From Bacillota bacterium (GTDB lineage Bacteria > Bacillota > Clostridia > Lachnospirales > Lachnospiraceae), in the NCBI GenBank assembly GCA_023386315.1, contig JAEWJZ010000028.1:62001-126000 (forward strand): DNA of 64,000 bases, read 5' to 3'. Below the pieces are notes generated by a model. It was given only the letters and a program-made list of their open reading frames with translations. It did not search any database and was not told the origin of the DNA. A program made the position numbers and the translations under genes. Of this stretch, positions 44,021 to 53,970 are shown in pieces. Position 1 is the stretch's first letter. Every line of letters starts with the position of its first letter.

Positions 44021-44077
44021 AAATATAGAAGGAACGCTGATAAAAGGAGCCTGCGGCAGCGGAATACAAAAATAACC

Positions 44078-44106
44078 TTGACATTTCTTTTTTTGATCCC
44101 TATAAT
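44078..44106 (+). promoter_or_regulatory. sigma-A promoter of ileS
   Basis: TTGACA (44078-44083), exact 17-base spacer, TATAAT (44101-44106): a consensus promoter in front of the T-box leader. Confidence 0.85.
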
Positions 44107-44117
44107 TAGTAGACATA

Positions 44118-44387
44118 TAAGGTGTTAACCTCCTTATAATAAGAAGAAAGACTTTGATGGAGACAGTAGAACCATATGAAATCTACAGAGAGCCGGGGAG
44201 GGTGGAAACCTGGTGAGAGTATGATGGATTCGAACATCACTCCGGAGTTTCCGGCTGAATACATTTAGTAGGTCAGGACGTAATTTCTGCGTTAAAGAAC
44301 AGCATATGATAGTATGCGGTATTAGGTGGTATAACGAAGAATGAGAGCAGCCTTCGTCCTGATTACAGGATGGAGGTTTTTTTGATT
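44118..44387 (+). ncRNA. T-box riboswitch (isoleucine)
   Basis: A ~270-base leader with a long stem I containing the specifier loop ...GAACATCACTCC (Ile codon ATC at about 44236) and a T-box segment TTAGGTGGTATAACG whose TGGT can pair with the ACCA end of uncharged tRNA-Ile. It ends in a terminator, CCTTCGTCCTG / CAGGATGGAGG plus seven T (44351-44383). Uncharged tRNA-Ile would favour the antiterminator and turn on ileS. Confidence 0.92.
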
Positions 44388-44412
44388 AAAAATTTAAATG
44401 GAGGTTATAAAG

Positions 44413-47400
44413 ATGTACAGAAAAGTCCCTACAGATTTAAATTTTGTGGAGAGAGAAAAAGAGATTGAAAAGTTTTGGGAAGAAAATGACGTGTTTCAGA
44501 AGAGCATGGATAACCGGAAGGAAGCAGAAACCTATACCTTCTATGACGGACCGCCTACCGCCAACGGGAAGCCTCACATCGGCCACGTTTTAACCCGCGT
44601 TATAAAAGATATGATTCCCAGATACCGTACCATGAAAGGGTATGATGTTCCCCGTAAAGCAGGCTGGGATACCCACGGACTGCCGGTAGAACTGGAAGTT
44701 GAAAAGAAGCTGGGACTTGACGGCAAGGAGCAGATTGAGGAATATGGTCTGGAACCATTTATCAAATACTGTAAGGAAAGTGTCTGGCAGTACAAAGGCA
44801 TGTGGGAAGATTTTTCAAAGACAGTCGGCTTCTGGGCAGACATGGACGATCCCTATGTTACCTATGATAACAATTTTATTGAATCCGAATGGTGGGCATT
44901 AAAGCAGATCTGGGAGAAAGGACTTTTATACAAAGGCTTTAAAATCGTACCCTATTGCCCCCGCTGCGGAACTCCTTTATCCAGCCATGAGGTTGCGCAG
45001 GGATATAAAGATGTAAAAGAACGTTCCGCCATTGTAAGATTTAAAGTGAAAAATGAAGATGCCTATATTCTTGCATGGACCACAACTCCGTGGACGCTTC
45101 CTTCCAACGTAGGACTTTGTGTCAATCCGTCGGAAACCTATGTTAAGGTACAAAGCGGTGTTTATACCTATTATATGGCAGAGGCTCTCTGTGAGAAGGT
45201 ATTGGGAGAAGAATTTAAGGTTTTGGAGAAGTTTGTGGGTAAAGATCTGGAATTTAAGGAATATGAGCCTCTCTTTGATTTTGTAAAACCAAACAAGAAG
45301 GCGTTCTATGTTACCTGCGACAATTACGTTACCTTAACAGACGGTACCGGTGTCGTTCATATTGCCCCTGCTTTCGGTGAAGATGACTCCAAGGTCGGAA
45401 GAAAATACGATCTTCCTTTCGTTCAGCTGGTAAACGGCGCAGGAGAGATGACAGAAGAAACCAAATGGGCAGGAACGTTCTGCAAGAAAGCGGATCCGCT
45501 GATTTTGACAGATTTGGAAGAGAGAGGACTGTTATTTTCAGCTCCTGTATTTGAACACAGCTACCCTCACTGCTGGAGATGTGATACTCCTCTCATCTAC
45601 TATGCAAGAGAATCCTGGTTTATTAAGATGACGGCTGTAAAAGATGATTTAATCCGCAACAACAATACCATTAACTGGATTCCTGAGAGCATTGGAAAAG
45701 GCCGTTTCGGCGACTGGCTGGAGAATGTTCAGGACTGGGGTGTCAGCAGAAACCGTTACTGGGGAACTCCTTTAAATGTATGGGAATGTGAGTGCGGTCA
45801 TCAGCATTCCATCGGCAGCATCGAAGAATTAAAGAGTATGTCTGACAACTGTCCGGATGAAATTGAGCTTCACCGTCCATATATCGACGCAGTTACCATT
45901 ACCTGTCCAAAGTGCGGGAAACAGATGAAGAGAGTACCGGAAGTAATAGACTGCTGGTTCGATTCCGGATCTATGCCATTTGCACAGCATCACTATCCAT
46001 TCGAAAACAAGGATTTATTTGAGAAGCAGTTCCCGGCAGATTTTATCTCGGAAGCGGTTGATCAGACAAGAGGATGGTTTTACTCCCTTCTTGCCATCTC
46101 AACTCTGATTTTTAATCAGGCACCTTATAAGAATGTTATCGTACTTGGTCATGTGCAGGATGAAAACGGACAGAAGATGAGTAAATCCAAGGGCAATGCG
46201 GTAGATCCGTTTGAAGCACTGGAGACTTACGGAGCCGATGCCATCCGCTGGTATTTTTATGTGAACAGCGCTCCCTGGCTTCCTAACCGGTTCCATGGAA
46301 AAGCGGTCATGGAAGGACAGCGCAAATTCATGGGTACTTTATGGAATACTTATGCATTCTTTGTTCTCTACGGGAATATTGATGAATTTGACCCCACAAA
46401 ATACGAACTGGATTATGAGAAGCTGCCGGTTATGGATAAATGGCTGTTATCCAAATTAAACACATTAATAAAGCAGGTGGATTCTTATCTTGGCAATTAT
46501 CAGATTCCGGAATCAGCAAGAGCGCTGCAGGAATTTGTAGATGATATGAGCAACTGGTATGTGCGCAGAAGCAGAGAGCGTTTTTGGGCAAAGGGAATGG
46601 AGCAGGATAAGATCAACGCCTATATGACACTTTATACTGCCCTTGTGGATGTGAGCAAGATTGCCGCTCCTCTTATTCCGTTTATGACAGAACAGATTTA
46701 TCAGAATCTGGTCTGCAGTGTTGATTCCTCTGCACCGGAAAGCATTCATCTGTGCGACTATCCGGTGGCCAGAGAAAACTTCATTGACAAACAGTTAGAA
46801 GAAGATATGGATGAAGTTTTAAAAATCGTAGTCATGGGCCGTGCAGCCAGAAATACTGCAAATATCAAGAACCGCCAGCCAATCGGCCAGATGTTTGTAA
46901 AAGCTCCTCATGGGCTTCCTGTCTTCTATCAGGAAATCATTGAAGAAGAGCTGAATGTGAAAAAGGTGGTATTTAAAGATGATGTAAGAGACTTCACTTC
47001 TTACAGCTTTAAACCTCAGTTAAAGACGGTTGGTCCGAAGTACGGAAAGCAGTTAGGCAGCATTAAAAATGCCCTGGCAGAAATAAACGGCAATGAGGCC
47101 ATGGATACCCTGAATGAAAAAGGTGCTCTTACCTTTGATTTTGACGGAACAGAAGTGGTGCTTACCAAAGAAGATTTACTCATTGACACAGCGCAGACAG
47201 AAGGATATGTATCAGAGGGAGACAACAGCATTACCGTTGTTCTGGATACCAATTTAACTCCGGAGCTTTTAGCAGAAGGATTTGTCCGCGAGCTGATCAG
47301 TAAGATTCAGACCATGCGTAAAGAAGCCGGTTTTGAGGTCGTTGACCATATCATTGTATACAGCAAAGACAATGAGAAAATCGAGAGCATTTTAAAGGCT

Positions 47401-47526
47401 CATGAAAATGACGTTAAGAACGAGGTCCTTGCAGACGATATCATATTAAACAAAGCGGCCGGCTATGTGAAGGAATGGAATATTAACGGCGAGAATGTAA
47501 CCTTAGGCGTGGAGAAAATCCAGTAA
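44413..47526 (+). CDS. ileS: isoleucine--tRNA ligase
   Basis: A 1037-residue class I synthetase. HIGH at residues 55-58 (NGKPHIGHVL) and KMSKS at 588-592; the CP1 editing domain lies between, and the C-terminal anticodon-binding domain follows. The eukaryote-like length and organisation (no C-terminal Zn finger of the E. coli type; start VPTDLNFVEREKEIEKFW) match the IleS2-like type common in clostridia, which is often mupirocin-tolerant (family knowledge). The start is at 44413 behind GGAGG. Controlled by the T-box. Confidence 0.95.
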   Translation: MYRKVPTDLNFVEREKEIEKFWEENDVFQKSMDNRKEAETYTFYDGPPTANGKPHIGHVLTRVIKDMIPRYRTMKGYDVPRKAGWDTHGLPVELEVEKKLGLDGKEQIEEYGLEPFIKYCKESVWQYKGMWEDFSKTVGFWADMDDPYVTYDNNFIESEWWALKQIWEKGLLYKGFKIVPYCPRCGTPLSSHEVAQGYKDVKERSAIVRFKVKNEDAYILAWTTTPWTLPSNVGLCVNPSETYVKVQSGVYTYYMAEALCEKVLGEEFKVLEKFVGKDLEFKEYEPLFDFVKPNKKAFYVTCDNYVTLTDGTGVVHIAPAFGEDDSKVGRKYDLPFVQLVNGAGEMTEETKWAGTFCKKADPLILTDLEERGLLFSAPVFEHSYPHCWRCDTPLIYYARESWFIKMTAVKDDLIRNNNTINWIPESIGKGRFGDWLENVQDWGVSRNRYWGTPLNVWECECGHQHSIGSIEELKSMSDNCPDEIELHRPYIDAVTITCPKCGKQMKRVPEVIDCWFDSGSMPFAQHHYPFENKDLFEKQFPADFISEAVDQTRGWFYSLLAISTLIFNQAPYKNVIVLGHVQDENGQKMSKSKGNAVDPFEALETYGADAIRWYFYVNSAPWLPNRFHGKAVMEGQRKFMGTLWNTYAFFVLYGNIDEFDPTKYELDYEKLPVMDKWLLSKLNTLIKQVDSYLGNYQIPESARALQEFVDDMSNWYVRRSRERFWAKGMEQDKINAYMTLYTALVDVSKIAAPLIPFMTEQIYQNLVCSVDSSAPESIHLCDYPVARENFIDKQLEEDMDEVLKIVVMGRAARNTANIKNRQPIGQMFVKAPHGLPVFYQEIIEEELNVKKVVFKDDVRDFTSYSFKPQLKTVGPKYGKQLGSIKNALAEINGNEAMDTLNEKGALTFDFDGTEVVLTKEDLLIDTAQTEGYVSEGDNSITVVLDTNLTPELLAEGFVRELISKIQTMRKEAGFEVVDHIIVYSKDNEKIESILKAHENDVKNEVLADDIILNKAAGYVKEWNINGENVTLGVEKIQ

Positions 47527-47547
47527 ACAGTCAGGAGGTCTTGTGAA

Positions 47548-50001
47548 ATGAGTATGGGATTTGATAAGGAAACCTTTAAAAAGAGTGTCTTGTTTAATAT
47601 GAAGAACGTGTTTCGTAAGACAGTAGATGAGGCAACGAAAGAGCAGATGTACCAGGCAGTCGCCTATGCAGTAAAGGATGTGATCATTGATGAATGGATC
47701 GCAACCCACAAAGAGTACGAGAAGCAGGACGTGAAAACCCTGTATTATTTATCCATGGAGTTTTTAATGGGCCGTGCTCTGGGCAACAGCATCATAAGTT
47801 TCATGGCACAGCCGGATGTGAAGGAAGTGTTAGAGGAACTTGGGTTTGACTTAAATGCAATTGAAGACCAGGAGCCGGATCCGGCTCTTGGAAACGGAGG
47901 GCTTGGCCGCCTTGCGGCATGCTTTCTCGATTCACTGGCGACACTGGGATATCCGGCTTACGGCTGCGGAATCCGCTATCGTTACGGTATGTTCAAACAG
48001 AAGATCGAAAATGGTTACCAGATTGAGATTCCTGATGACTGGCTGAAAAACGGATATCCCTTTGAAATCCGCAGGGCAGAGTATGCCACAGAGGTTAAGT
48101 TCGGGGGATACGTAAAGGTGGTTCGTGAGAATGGAAAGGAACGTTTTGTACAGGAGGGTTATCAGTCCGTCCTTGCAGTTCCTTACGACATGCCCATTAT
48201 AGGATATGGAAATAATGTGGTAAATACCCTGCGCATCTGGGATGCACAGGCCATTAATACCTTCAGTCTGGATTCCTTTGATAAAGGGGACTACCAAAAA
48301 GCAGTGGAACAGGAGAACCTGGCAAAAACCATTGTTGAAGTCCTCTATCCCAATGACAACCATTATGCAGGCAAGGAGCTGCGCTTGAAGCAGCAGTACT
48401 TCTTTATCTCGGCCAGTGTGCAGAGAGCAGTCTTAAAGTATATGGAAAACCACGATGACATTCATAAATTCTATGAGAAAAACGTATTTCAGTTAAATGA
48501 TACCCACCCGACGGTGGCTGTTCCGGAGCTGATGCGGATTCTTCTTGATAACTATGGATTAAGCTGGGATGAAGCCTGGGAGATTACCACGAAGACCTGT
48601 GCCTATACCAACCACACCATTATGTCAGAGGCTCTGGAAAAATGGCCCATCGAGCTGTTTTCCAGACTCCTGCCAAGAATTTATCAGATTGTGGAAGAGA
48701 TCAACCGCCGTTTTCAGCAGAAGATCGGTGAGATGTATCCGGGAAATCAGGAAAAGGTGCGCAAAATGGCCATTGTCTATGACGGTCAGGTGCGGATGGC
48801 CAATCTTGCCATTGTGGGTGGTTTTTCTGTCAACGGTGTAGCCAGACTTCATACGGAGATCTTAAAGAATCAGGAACTTAAGGATTTCTATGAGATGATG
48901 CCGGAGAAATTCAATAACAAGACCAACGGTATTACCCAGAGACGTTTTCTCTTACATGGGAATCCCCTTTTGTCAGAGTGGGTGACGAAGAAAATCGGAA
49001 ATGAATGGATTACCAATCTGCCTCATATTCACCGACTTGCTGTTTACGCAGATGATCCCAGATGCCAGCAGGAATTTATGGATATCAAATACCAGAACAA
49101 GGTCCGTCTGGCGAAATATATGAAGGAACATAACGGCATAGAGGTGGACCCCAGATCCATATTTGATGTACAGGTGAAGCGTCTTCACGAGTATAAACGC
49201 CAGCTGATGAATATTCTTCATGTGATGTATCTGTATAATCAGCTGAAGGATAATCCTAATTTAGATATGGTTCCCAGAACATTTATCTTTGGAGCCAAGG
49301 CTGCTGCCGGATACCGCCGGGCAAAGCTTACCATCAAGCTGATTAATTCCGTGGCAGAGGTGATCAACCAGGACAGAAGCATCGGCGGAAAAATAAAGGT
49401 TGTATTTATTGAAGATTACAAAGTATCCAATGCAGAAATCATTTTTGCTGCGGCGGATGTCAGTGAGCAGATATCCACAGCCAGCAAGGAGGCTTCCGGA
49501 ACCGGCAACATGAAATTCATGTTAAATGGTGCTTTGACTCTTGGAACCATGGATGGCGCCAATGTGGAGATCGTTGAGGAAGTGGGAGCGGAGAATGCAT
49601 TTATTTTCGGCATGACTTCTGATGAGGTAATCCGTTACGAGCGGGAAGGCGGATACGATCCTATGGAGATTTTCAACAATAATTATGAAATCCGCAGAGT
49701 TTTGATGCAGCTGATCAACGGTTATTATTCGCCCCAGGATCCGGAGCTGTTCCGCGATATCTATAATTCCCTGCTTAATACCATGAGCAGTGACCGGGCC
49801 GATACGTATTTTATCTTAAAGGACCTTCCTTCTTATGGGGAAGCCCAGAAGCGGATCGATCAGGCATACAGGGATGAGTCCTGGTGGGCAAAAGCGGCCA
49901 TTTTAAATGTGGCAAACAGCGGTAAATTTACCTCAGACCGTACCATTCTTGAATATGTCCGGGATATCTGGCATTTAGAAAAGGTAAAAGTAGAACTATA
50001 G
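47548..50001 (+). CDS. glgP: glycogen/starch/alpha-glucan phosphorylase
   Basis: An 817-residue GT35 phosphorylase releasing glucose-1-phosphate from alpha-1,4-glucans. Lys656 in SGTGNMKFMLNGALTLGTMDGANVEI binds PLP; other family blocks are DPALGNGGLGRLAACFLDS, YRYGMFKQ and RRFLLHGNP. The length is normal. It follows ileS by 21 bases with an AGGAGG site and could be partly co-transcribed. A strong terminator follows. In spore-formers it mobilises granulose. Confidence 0.95.
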   Translation: MSMGFDKETFKKSVLFNMKNVFRKTVDEATKEQMYQAVAYAVKDVIIDEWIATHKEYEKQDVKTLYYLSMEFLMGRALGNSIISFMAQPDVKEVLEELGFDLNAIEDQEPDPALGNGGLGRLAACFLDSLATLGYPAYGCGIRYRYGMFKQKIENGYQIEIPDDWLKNGYPFEIRRAEYATEVKFGGYVKVVRENGKERFVQEGYQSVLAVPYDMPIIGYGNNVVNTLRIWDAQAINTFSLDSFDKGDYQKAVEQENLAKTIVEVLYPNDNHYAGKELRLKQQYFFISASVQRAVLKYMENHDDIHKFYEKNVFQLNDTHPTVAVPELMRILLDNYGLSWDEAWEITTKTCAYTNHTIMSEALEKWPIELFSRLLPRIYQIVEEINRRFQQKIGEMYPGNQEKVRKMAIVYDGQVRMANLAIVGGFSVNGVARLHTEILKNQELKDFYEMMPEKFNNKTNGITQRRFLLHGNPLLSEWVTKKIGNEWITNLPHIHRLAVYADDPRCQQEFMDIKYQNKVRLAKYMKEHNGIEVDPRSIFDVQVKRLHEYKRQLMNILHVMYLYNQLKDNPNLDMVPRTFIFGAKAAAGYRRAKLTIKLINSVAEVINQDRSIGGKIKVVFIEDYKVSNAEIIFAAADVSEQISTASKEASGTGNMKFMLNGALTLGTMDGANVEIVEEVGAENAFIFGMTSDEVIRYEREGGYDPMEIFNNNYEIRRVLMQLINGYYSPQDPELFRDIYNSLLNTMSSDRADTYFILKDLPSYGEAQKRIDQAYRDESWWAKAAILNVANSGKFTSDRTILEYVRDIWHLEKVKVEL

Positions 50002-50020
50002 AATAGATGAACGTTACAGG

Positions 50021-50055
50021 AAAAGCGTTCCGGAAGTGATTCCGGGGCGCTTTTT
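50021..50055 (+). terminator. terminator after glgP
   Basis: AAAAGCG-TTCCGG(AA) / TTCCGG-GG-CGCTTTTT stem with a short loop and T-run. Confidence 0.75.
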
Positions 50056-50103
50056 CGCATATATTGAACAAGGATTTGAGACAAGAAGAAAGGCGGCGGG
50101 AAC

Positions 50104-51024
50104 ATGGGAAAGAAGATTTTAATGGCATGCATACTGGCATTTTTATTTCCATATATCATTACTCTGGCGTGGACAGGGAAAGTGGAGGAGAAAAAAGAAA
50201 TGCCCATGACACCCAGCGGAAAACGTGTGATACTGGACAGAAAGGGCGGGGAGACAGCCATGGATGTTGAGGAGTATCTTCCTGGTGTGGTTGCAAAGCA
50301 GATGCCGGCTGATTACGGAAAAGAAGCGCTCCGGGCCCAGGCGATTATAGCGAGGACCTACATTTACGGAAAAATGAATGGCCAGAAGGAAGTGAAGGAA
50401 TCTGATCTCCATATGGATTATTTAGAGCAGAAGCAGATGGAAAAGATGTGGGGAAGCGAAGCCTTTGTCACCAGCTATCAGGCGGTTGAGGAAGCGGTGC
50501 GTTCCACCGCAGGCACTGTTATTACCTGCAACGGAAACTTAATTGAGCCGCTGTTTCACCGTGCCAGCAGCGGAATGACAAGGGCAGGAGATGAAAATCA
50601 TCCATACTTACAGCCCGTGGAATGCAAAAAAGATGTGGAAGCAGAGGGCTTTTTAACAATTGTCCAGTTCAGCAAAGATGATTTTGCAGATAAAATCAAT
50701 CAGATTTCAGGAGATGGTTCTGTAAAGGCAGATCAGATTCCCCAAAGCATTCAGATTGCTCAAAGAGATGATTCCGGGTACGTGGTACAAATCCAGATCG
50801 GCACCCGCACGTTCACCGGAGATGAAGTTCAGTATGCTCTTTCCTTGCCGTCTCCTTCCTATGAATTTGAGGATTATGAAGGCGGAGTAAGAGCTGTCTG
50901 CCGGGGAATCGGACATGGATACGGCTTCAGCCAGTACGGGGCAAAATGTAAAAGTGAGGAAGGATGGACGGCTGAAAAAATTCTTGCTTATTTTTATAAA
51001 AATATTGTTTTGAAATCTGAATAA
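50104..51024 (+). CDS. spoIID: stage II sporulation protein D (SpoIID)
   Basis: A 306-residue lytic transglycosylase of the engulfment machinery. One N-terminal membrane helix (MACILAFLFPYIITLAW) anchors it in the mother-cell membrane. The SpoIID domain follows: DVEEYLPGVVAKQMPADYGKEALRAQAIIARTY with catalytic Glu/Gln-type residues, FHRASSGMTRAG, and the C-terminal GHGYGFSQYGAK. It thins peptidoglycan with SpoIIP and SpoIIM during engulfment. Followed by a SpoIIQ-like gene, as in clostridia. Expected sigma-E control. Confidence 0.93.
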   Translation: MGKKILMACILAFLFPYIITLAWTGKVEEKKEMPMTPSGKRVILDRKGGETAMDVEEYLPGVVAKQMPADYGKEALRAQAIIARTYIYGKMNGQKEVKESDLHMDYLEQKQMEKMWGSEAFVTSYQAVEEAVRSTAGTVITCNGNLIEPLFHRASSGMTRAGDENHPYLQPVECKKDVEAEGFLTIVQFSKDDFADKINQISGDGSVKADQIPQSIQIAQRDDSGYVVQIQIGTRTFTGDEVQYALSLPSPSYEFEDYEGGVRAVCRGIGHGYGFSQYGAKCKSEEGWTAEKILAYFYKNIVLKSE

Positions 51025-51064
51025 CTCTTTCACTCTTGGTAAGAATATTATCGAGGTGATAAAC

Positions 51065-51820
51065 GTGAAGGAGAAAATAAGTCAATTGTTCAAGGATAAA
51101 GTATTCCTTGTCCTGTTGGTTCTAGGCCTGCTGACTATAGTAGCTGCAGCAGGAGTCATTACCGTTCAAAGAGGAAATGGTGGAGGAGAAAGCCCTTATC
51201 TGAAAGTACCGGATCAGAGCGATATGATTGTTGAAGAATCAGTCCCCCAGGATACACAGGTAGCTGTTGCAGGAGATTCCAATGCGACAAAAAATGTTGA
51301 AGATGAAATGCAGGCTGTTGATTCAGCCAAAGCCACAGCCGAAAGAGAAACACAGGCAGCAAAAGCCGCAGCAGACAAAAATGCAGCTAAGTCACTGGCA
51401 CTTAATTTTAACGACTCCACCAGAATGACCTGGCCGGTACGCGGAAACGTTATTTTGGACTACAGCATGGATACAACCATCTACTTCCCAACCCTGGATC
51501 AGTATAAATGTAATCCGGGCGTGGTAATTCAGGGAGATGTAAGTACACCGGTAGTCGCACCTGCCAATGCAAAAGTGCAGGAAATCGGTTCCAATGAAGA
51601 AATTGGCAACTACGTTGTTTTGAACATGGGCAACAAGTACACTGCTGTCTGCGGTCAGTTAAAAGAACTGAAAGTAACAGCCAATGAATATGTGAAAGAA
51701 GGCCAGGTACTGGGTTATATTGCAGAACCCACAAAGTATTATTCCGTAGAAGGAGCCAACATATTCTTTGAATTGACCCATGAAGACAAGGCCATTGATC
51801 CTCTTGATTATATGCAGTGA
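51065..51820 (+). CDS. SpoIIQ-like M23 (LytM) domain protein, degenerate active site
   Basis: A 251-residue forespore-type membrane protein: GTG start at 51065 (GAGGTG 6 bases upstream), helix FLVLLVLGLLTIVAAAGVI, an Ala/Glu-rich linker, then an M23 domain from ~125. The zinc motif HxxxD is lost: the site reads CNPGVVIQGD, and the usual GHL/HxH part is CGQLKEL...FFELTHED, so enzymatic activity is unlikely. B. subtilis SpoIIQ is also degenerate, whereas some clostridial SpoIIQ keep the site. Probably the channel partner of SpoIIIAH. Named by context and layout. Confidence 0.82.
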   Translation: MKEKISQLFKDKVFLVLLVLGLLTIVAAAGVITVQRGNGGGESPYLKVPDQSDMIVEESVPQDTQVAVAGDSNATKNVEDEMQAVDSAKATAERETQAAKAAADKNAAKSLALNFNDSTRMTWPVRGNVILDYSMDTTIYFPTLDQYKCNPGVVIQGDVSTPVVAPANAKVQEIGSNEEIGNYVVLNMGNKYTAVCGQLKELKVTANEYVKEGQVLGYIAEPTKYYSVEGANIFFELTHEDKAIDPLDYMQ

Positions 51821-51930
51821 TCATACTCATGAAATATTAGGAAAAAGTTATAAAAAAATAATAATTTGTTCATACGTCATTAAGAGTCATCTGCTATACT
51901 AAGTCCGTACATCAAACGGGGAGTGTGGCT

Positions 51931-52380
51931 ATGAACATATTGTTTTTTTTAACACCTAAGAATGAAGTGGCTTATATTTACGAAGATGATTCTCTGCGTC
52001 AGGCGCTGGAGAAGATGGAGTATCACAAATACTCCGCCATACCTGTAATCAACAGGAACGGCAAATATGTTGGAACCATAACCGAAGGGGACATGCTCTG
52101 GGGAATAAAGAATAAATTCAATTTAAGTCTTAAGGAAGCGGAGAATGTGACGGTAGCCGCTATTGACAGAAGATCGGATAACCGCCCCGTTTTTGCAGAC
52201 TCCACGATGGAAGACCTGGTTGATATGGCTTTGAACCAGAATTTTGTACCGGTAGTGGATGATCAGAAGAATTTTATTGGGTTAGTAACCCGTAAGGATA
52301 TCATACGCTACTTTTACAAGAAGTCCCAGGAAGTGAAAAAGTCCGACGAGATCAAGGTCAGGACTATAGTAAGTAATTAA
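51931..52380 (+). CDS. CBS-domain pair protein
   Basis: A 149-residue protein of two CBS motifs: FFLTPKNEVAYIYEDDSLRQALEKMEYHKYSAIPVINRNGKYVG and the second from ~85 (VFADSTMEDLVDMALNQNFVPVVDDQKNFIGLVTRKDIIRYF). Stand-alone CBS pairs bind adenine nucleotides and regulate partners. No obvious partner gene. The ATG at 51931 follows GGGGAGTG. Strong bidirectional terminator after. Confidence 0.85.
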   Translation: MNILFFLTPKNEVAYIYEDDSLRQALEKMEYHKYSAIPVINRNGKYVGTITEGDMLWGIKNKFNLSLKEAENVTVAAIDRRSDNRPVFADSTMEDLVDMALNQNFVPVVDDQKNFIGLVTRKDIIRYFYKKSQEVKKSDEIKVRTIVSN

Positions 52381-52393
52381 GCAGATGTAAAGT

Positions 52394-52431
52394 AAAAGCG
52401 TTTCCGGTTTATTGACCGGAAACGCTTTTTT
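52394..52431. terminator. bidirectional terminator
   Basis: A perfect 15-bp stem AAAAGCGTTTCCGGT / ACCGGAAACGCTTTT between two convergent genes. Confidence 0.85.
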
Positions 52432-52444
52432 CATCCCCAAATAT

Positions 52445-53797
52445 CTATTGTTCAGAAAGGTAAGAAGCGGATTCCTCCCTGTTTTTACCCAAAATCCGGA
52501 TCAGGTTTTCCTGCTTTAATGGATGAGAATAATAAAATCCCTGCTGGCAGCTGCATCCGGCTGCTGTTAAGACAGAAACCTGGTTTTCCGTTTCCACGCC
52601 TTCTGCAATTATGGACAGATTAAGATCGTTCGCTATCCGAATCAGACCCTGTATGATATGTCTGGATTTCTCATTGGTTTCCAGCTGCCAGATAAAGAGG
52701 CGCTCCAGCTTCACTGTGTGAACGGGAAGATCCAGGCTGGCTGAAATACTGGAACATCCGGAGCCGAATTCACTCAGTATCAGTTCCACTCCCATATCTG
52801 CCAGCTTCTGAAGCATGATGTTGAAGTTTAAATATCCCATAGTCAGTGCGCTTTCTTTCAGTTCTAAAGCCAGCTTCCCCTGGGGAATACGGTAAGCCTT
52901 TATAACCCGTGTAACCTCGTCAATAAAGTCCTCCTGTAAAAAAAGAACGGGAGATACGGGAAGTGTAATGGATTGAAATTCGCAGCCGGCATCTTCCGCC
53001 TGCCTGATGCACTGGCAGACCTTTTCCAGGGCATAATAAAGCAAAGCCCGGATCTGCCCGGAATCCTCTGCCACAGACATAAATTCACCGGCTCCGATTA
53101 ACCCCAGGCCCTTAATAAAAATACGCATGGATAGTTCTGCCCTTGTAAATGTATCCGCCTCAGTGGAGAAGGTGGGCCGGTAAAGGATCTCCACTTCTTC
53201 TTTTTCAAGGGCGGTCTTTAAATACAGAGCGATGGCCTGGCGCCGCAGAAGCTGGTTCTGTAAGCTGCTGTCAAAAATCACTGCCTGATTGGGGCCGCCC
53301 TCACCGGCTTTTGTCACTGCCAGATCCAGGCACTTGAGCATCTGCTCAGAAGTAACTGCATGACCTGGATATGCACACAGTCCCATCTGCACGGAACATA
53401 AGCAGTCTGTCCCGTCAATCTTCCATGCACGATCAAATCTTCCCGCGATCTCTTCCGCCAGAGACATGGCCTGACCCTGGGAAAGATGGTCTAAAATGAT
53501 CATATATTCCACACCGATATAATGATATACGTTGTTCCCGCAGGTTTCCTTCAAATAGGCAAGAATCTGATTCAGGAGATTTTCGCAGTATTCGTAGCCC
53601 AACAACTGGTTGAGCTGTTTAAAATTCTCTATGTATAGTTTTAAAACAACACCCCGTTCATTCGAGCCGAGTGCATGACTGAGATGTTTTAAGCAGGCAT
53701 CTCGTTCCAGTTTAACCGTAAAATCACGATTCTGTTCCGGCTTAAGCGCCAGATTATCATCTGGAATTTTAATATCTTTTTTTTGAAACCAGTGCAT
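52445..53797 (-). CDS. degenerate GGDEF-EAL domain protein
   Basis: A 450-residue cytosolic protein starting MHWFQKKDIKIP at 53797 behind GGAGG. Residues ~40-190 have the GGDEF fold, but the active loop reads YIGVEYMII. Residues ~200-445 are an EAL domain: the EAL motif reads RAELSMR, the usual DDFG metal motif is SEFGSG, and KxDR is KLER, while LELKES and AEGVET are kept. Both activities look lost, suggesting a c-di-GMP or protein-binding effector. A longer frame exists but has no ribosome binding site. Confidence 0.82.
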   Translation of the reverse strand: MHWFQKKDIKIPDDNLALKPEQNRDFTVKLERDACLKHLSHALGSNERGVVLKLYIENFKQLNQLLGYEYCENLLNQILAYLKETCGNNVYHYIGVEYMIILDHLSQGQAMSLAEEIAGRFDRAWKIDGTDCLCSVQMGLCAYPGHAVTSEQMLKCLDLAVTKAGEGGPNQAVIFDSSLQNQLLRRQAIALYLKTALEKEEVEILYRPTFSTEADTFTRAELSMRIFIKGLGLIGAGEFMSVAEDSGQIRALLYYALEKVCQCIRQAEDAGCEFQSITLPVSPVLFLQEDFIDEVTRVIKAYRIPQGKLALELKESALTMGYLNFNIMLQKLADMGVELILSEFGSGCSSISASLDLPVHTVKLERLFIWQLETNEKSRHIIQGLIRIANDLNLSIIAEGVETENQVSVLTAAGCSCQQGFYYSHPLKQENLIRILGKNREESASYLSEQ

Positions 53798-53907
53798 TGG
53801 GCTTGCCTCCTGTTCTTGGCTGTCTGGTATTATTTTATTATATATAAGGTAGGAAAGCAAGAAATAATTGGAAACAAAAAAACAGGCATTACTTCTGTCA
53901 ATTGTGA

Positions 53908-53938
53908 GAATAATAGGAAATATGTATACAGATACAGC
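53908..53938 (+). promoter_or_regulatory. possible sigma-E promoter of the Rieske-cotJ operon
   Basis: GAATAAT (53908-53914), 16-base spacer, GATACAGC (53931-53938) loosely match the sigma-E -35/-10 elements. cotJ operons are sigma-E-controlled in Bacillus. The match is weak. Confidence 0.25.
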
Positions 53939-53970
53939 GATGGAAAGGCAAATAACAGAGGTGAAAATCA

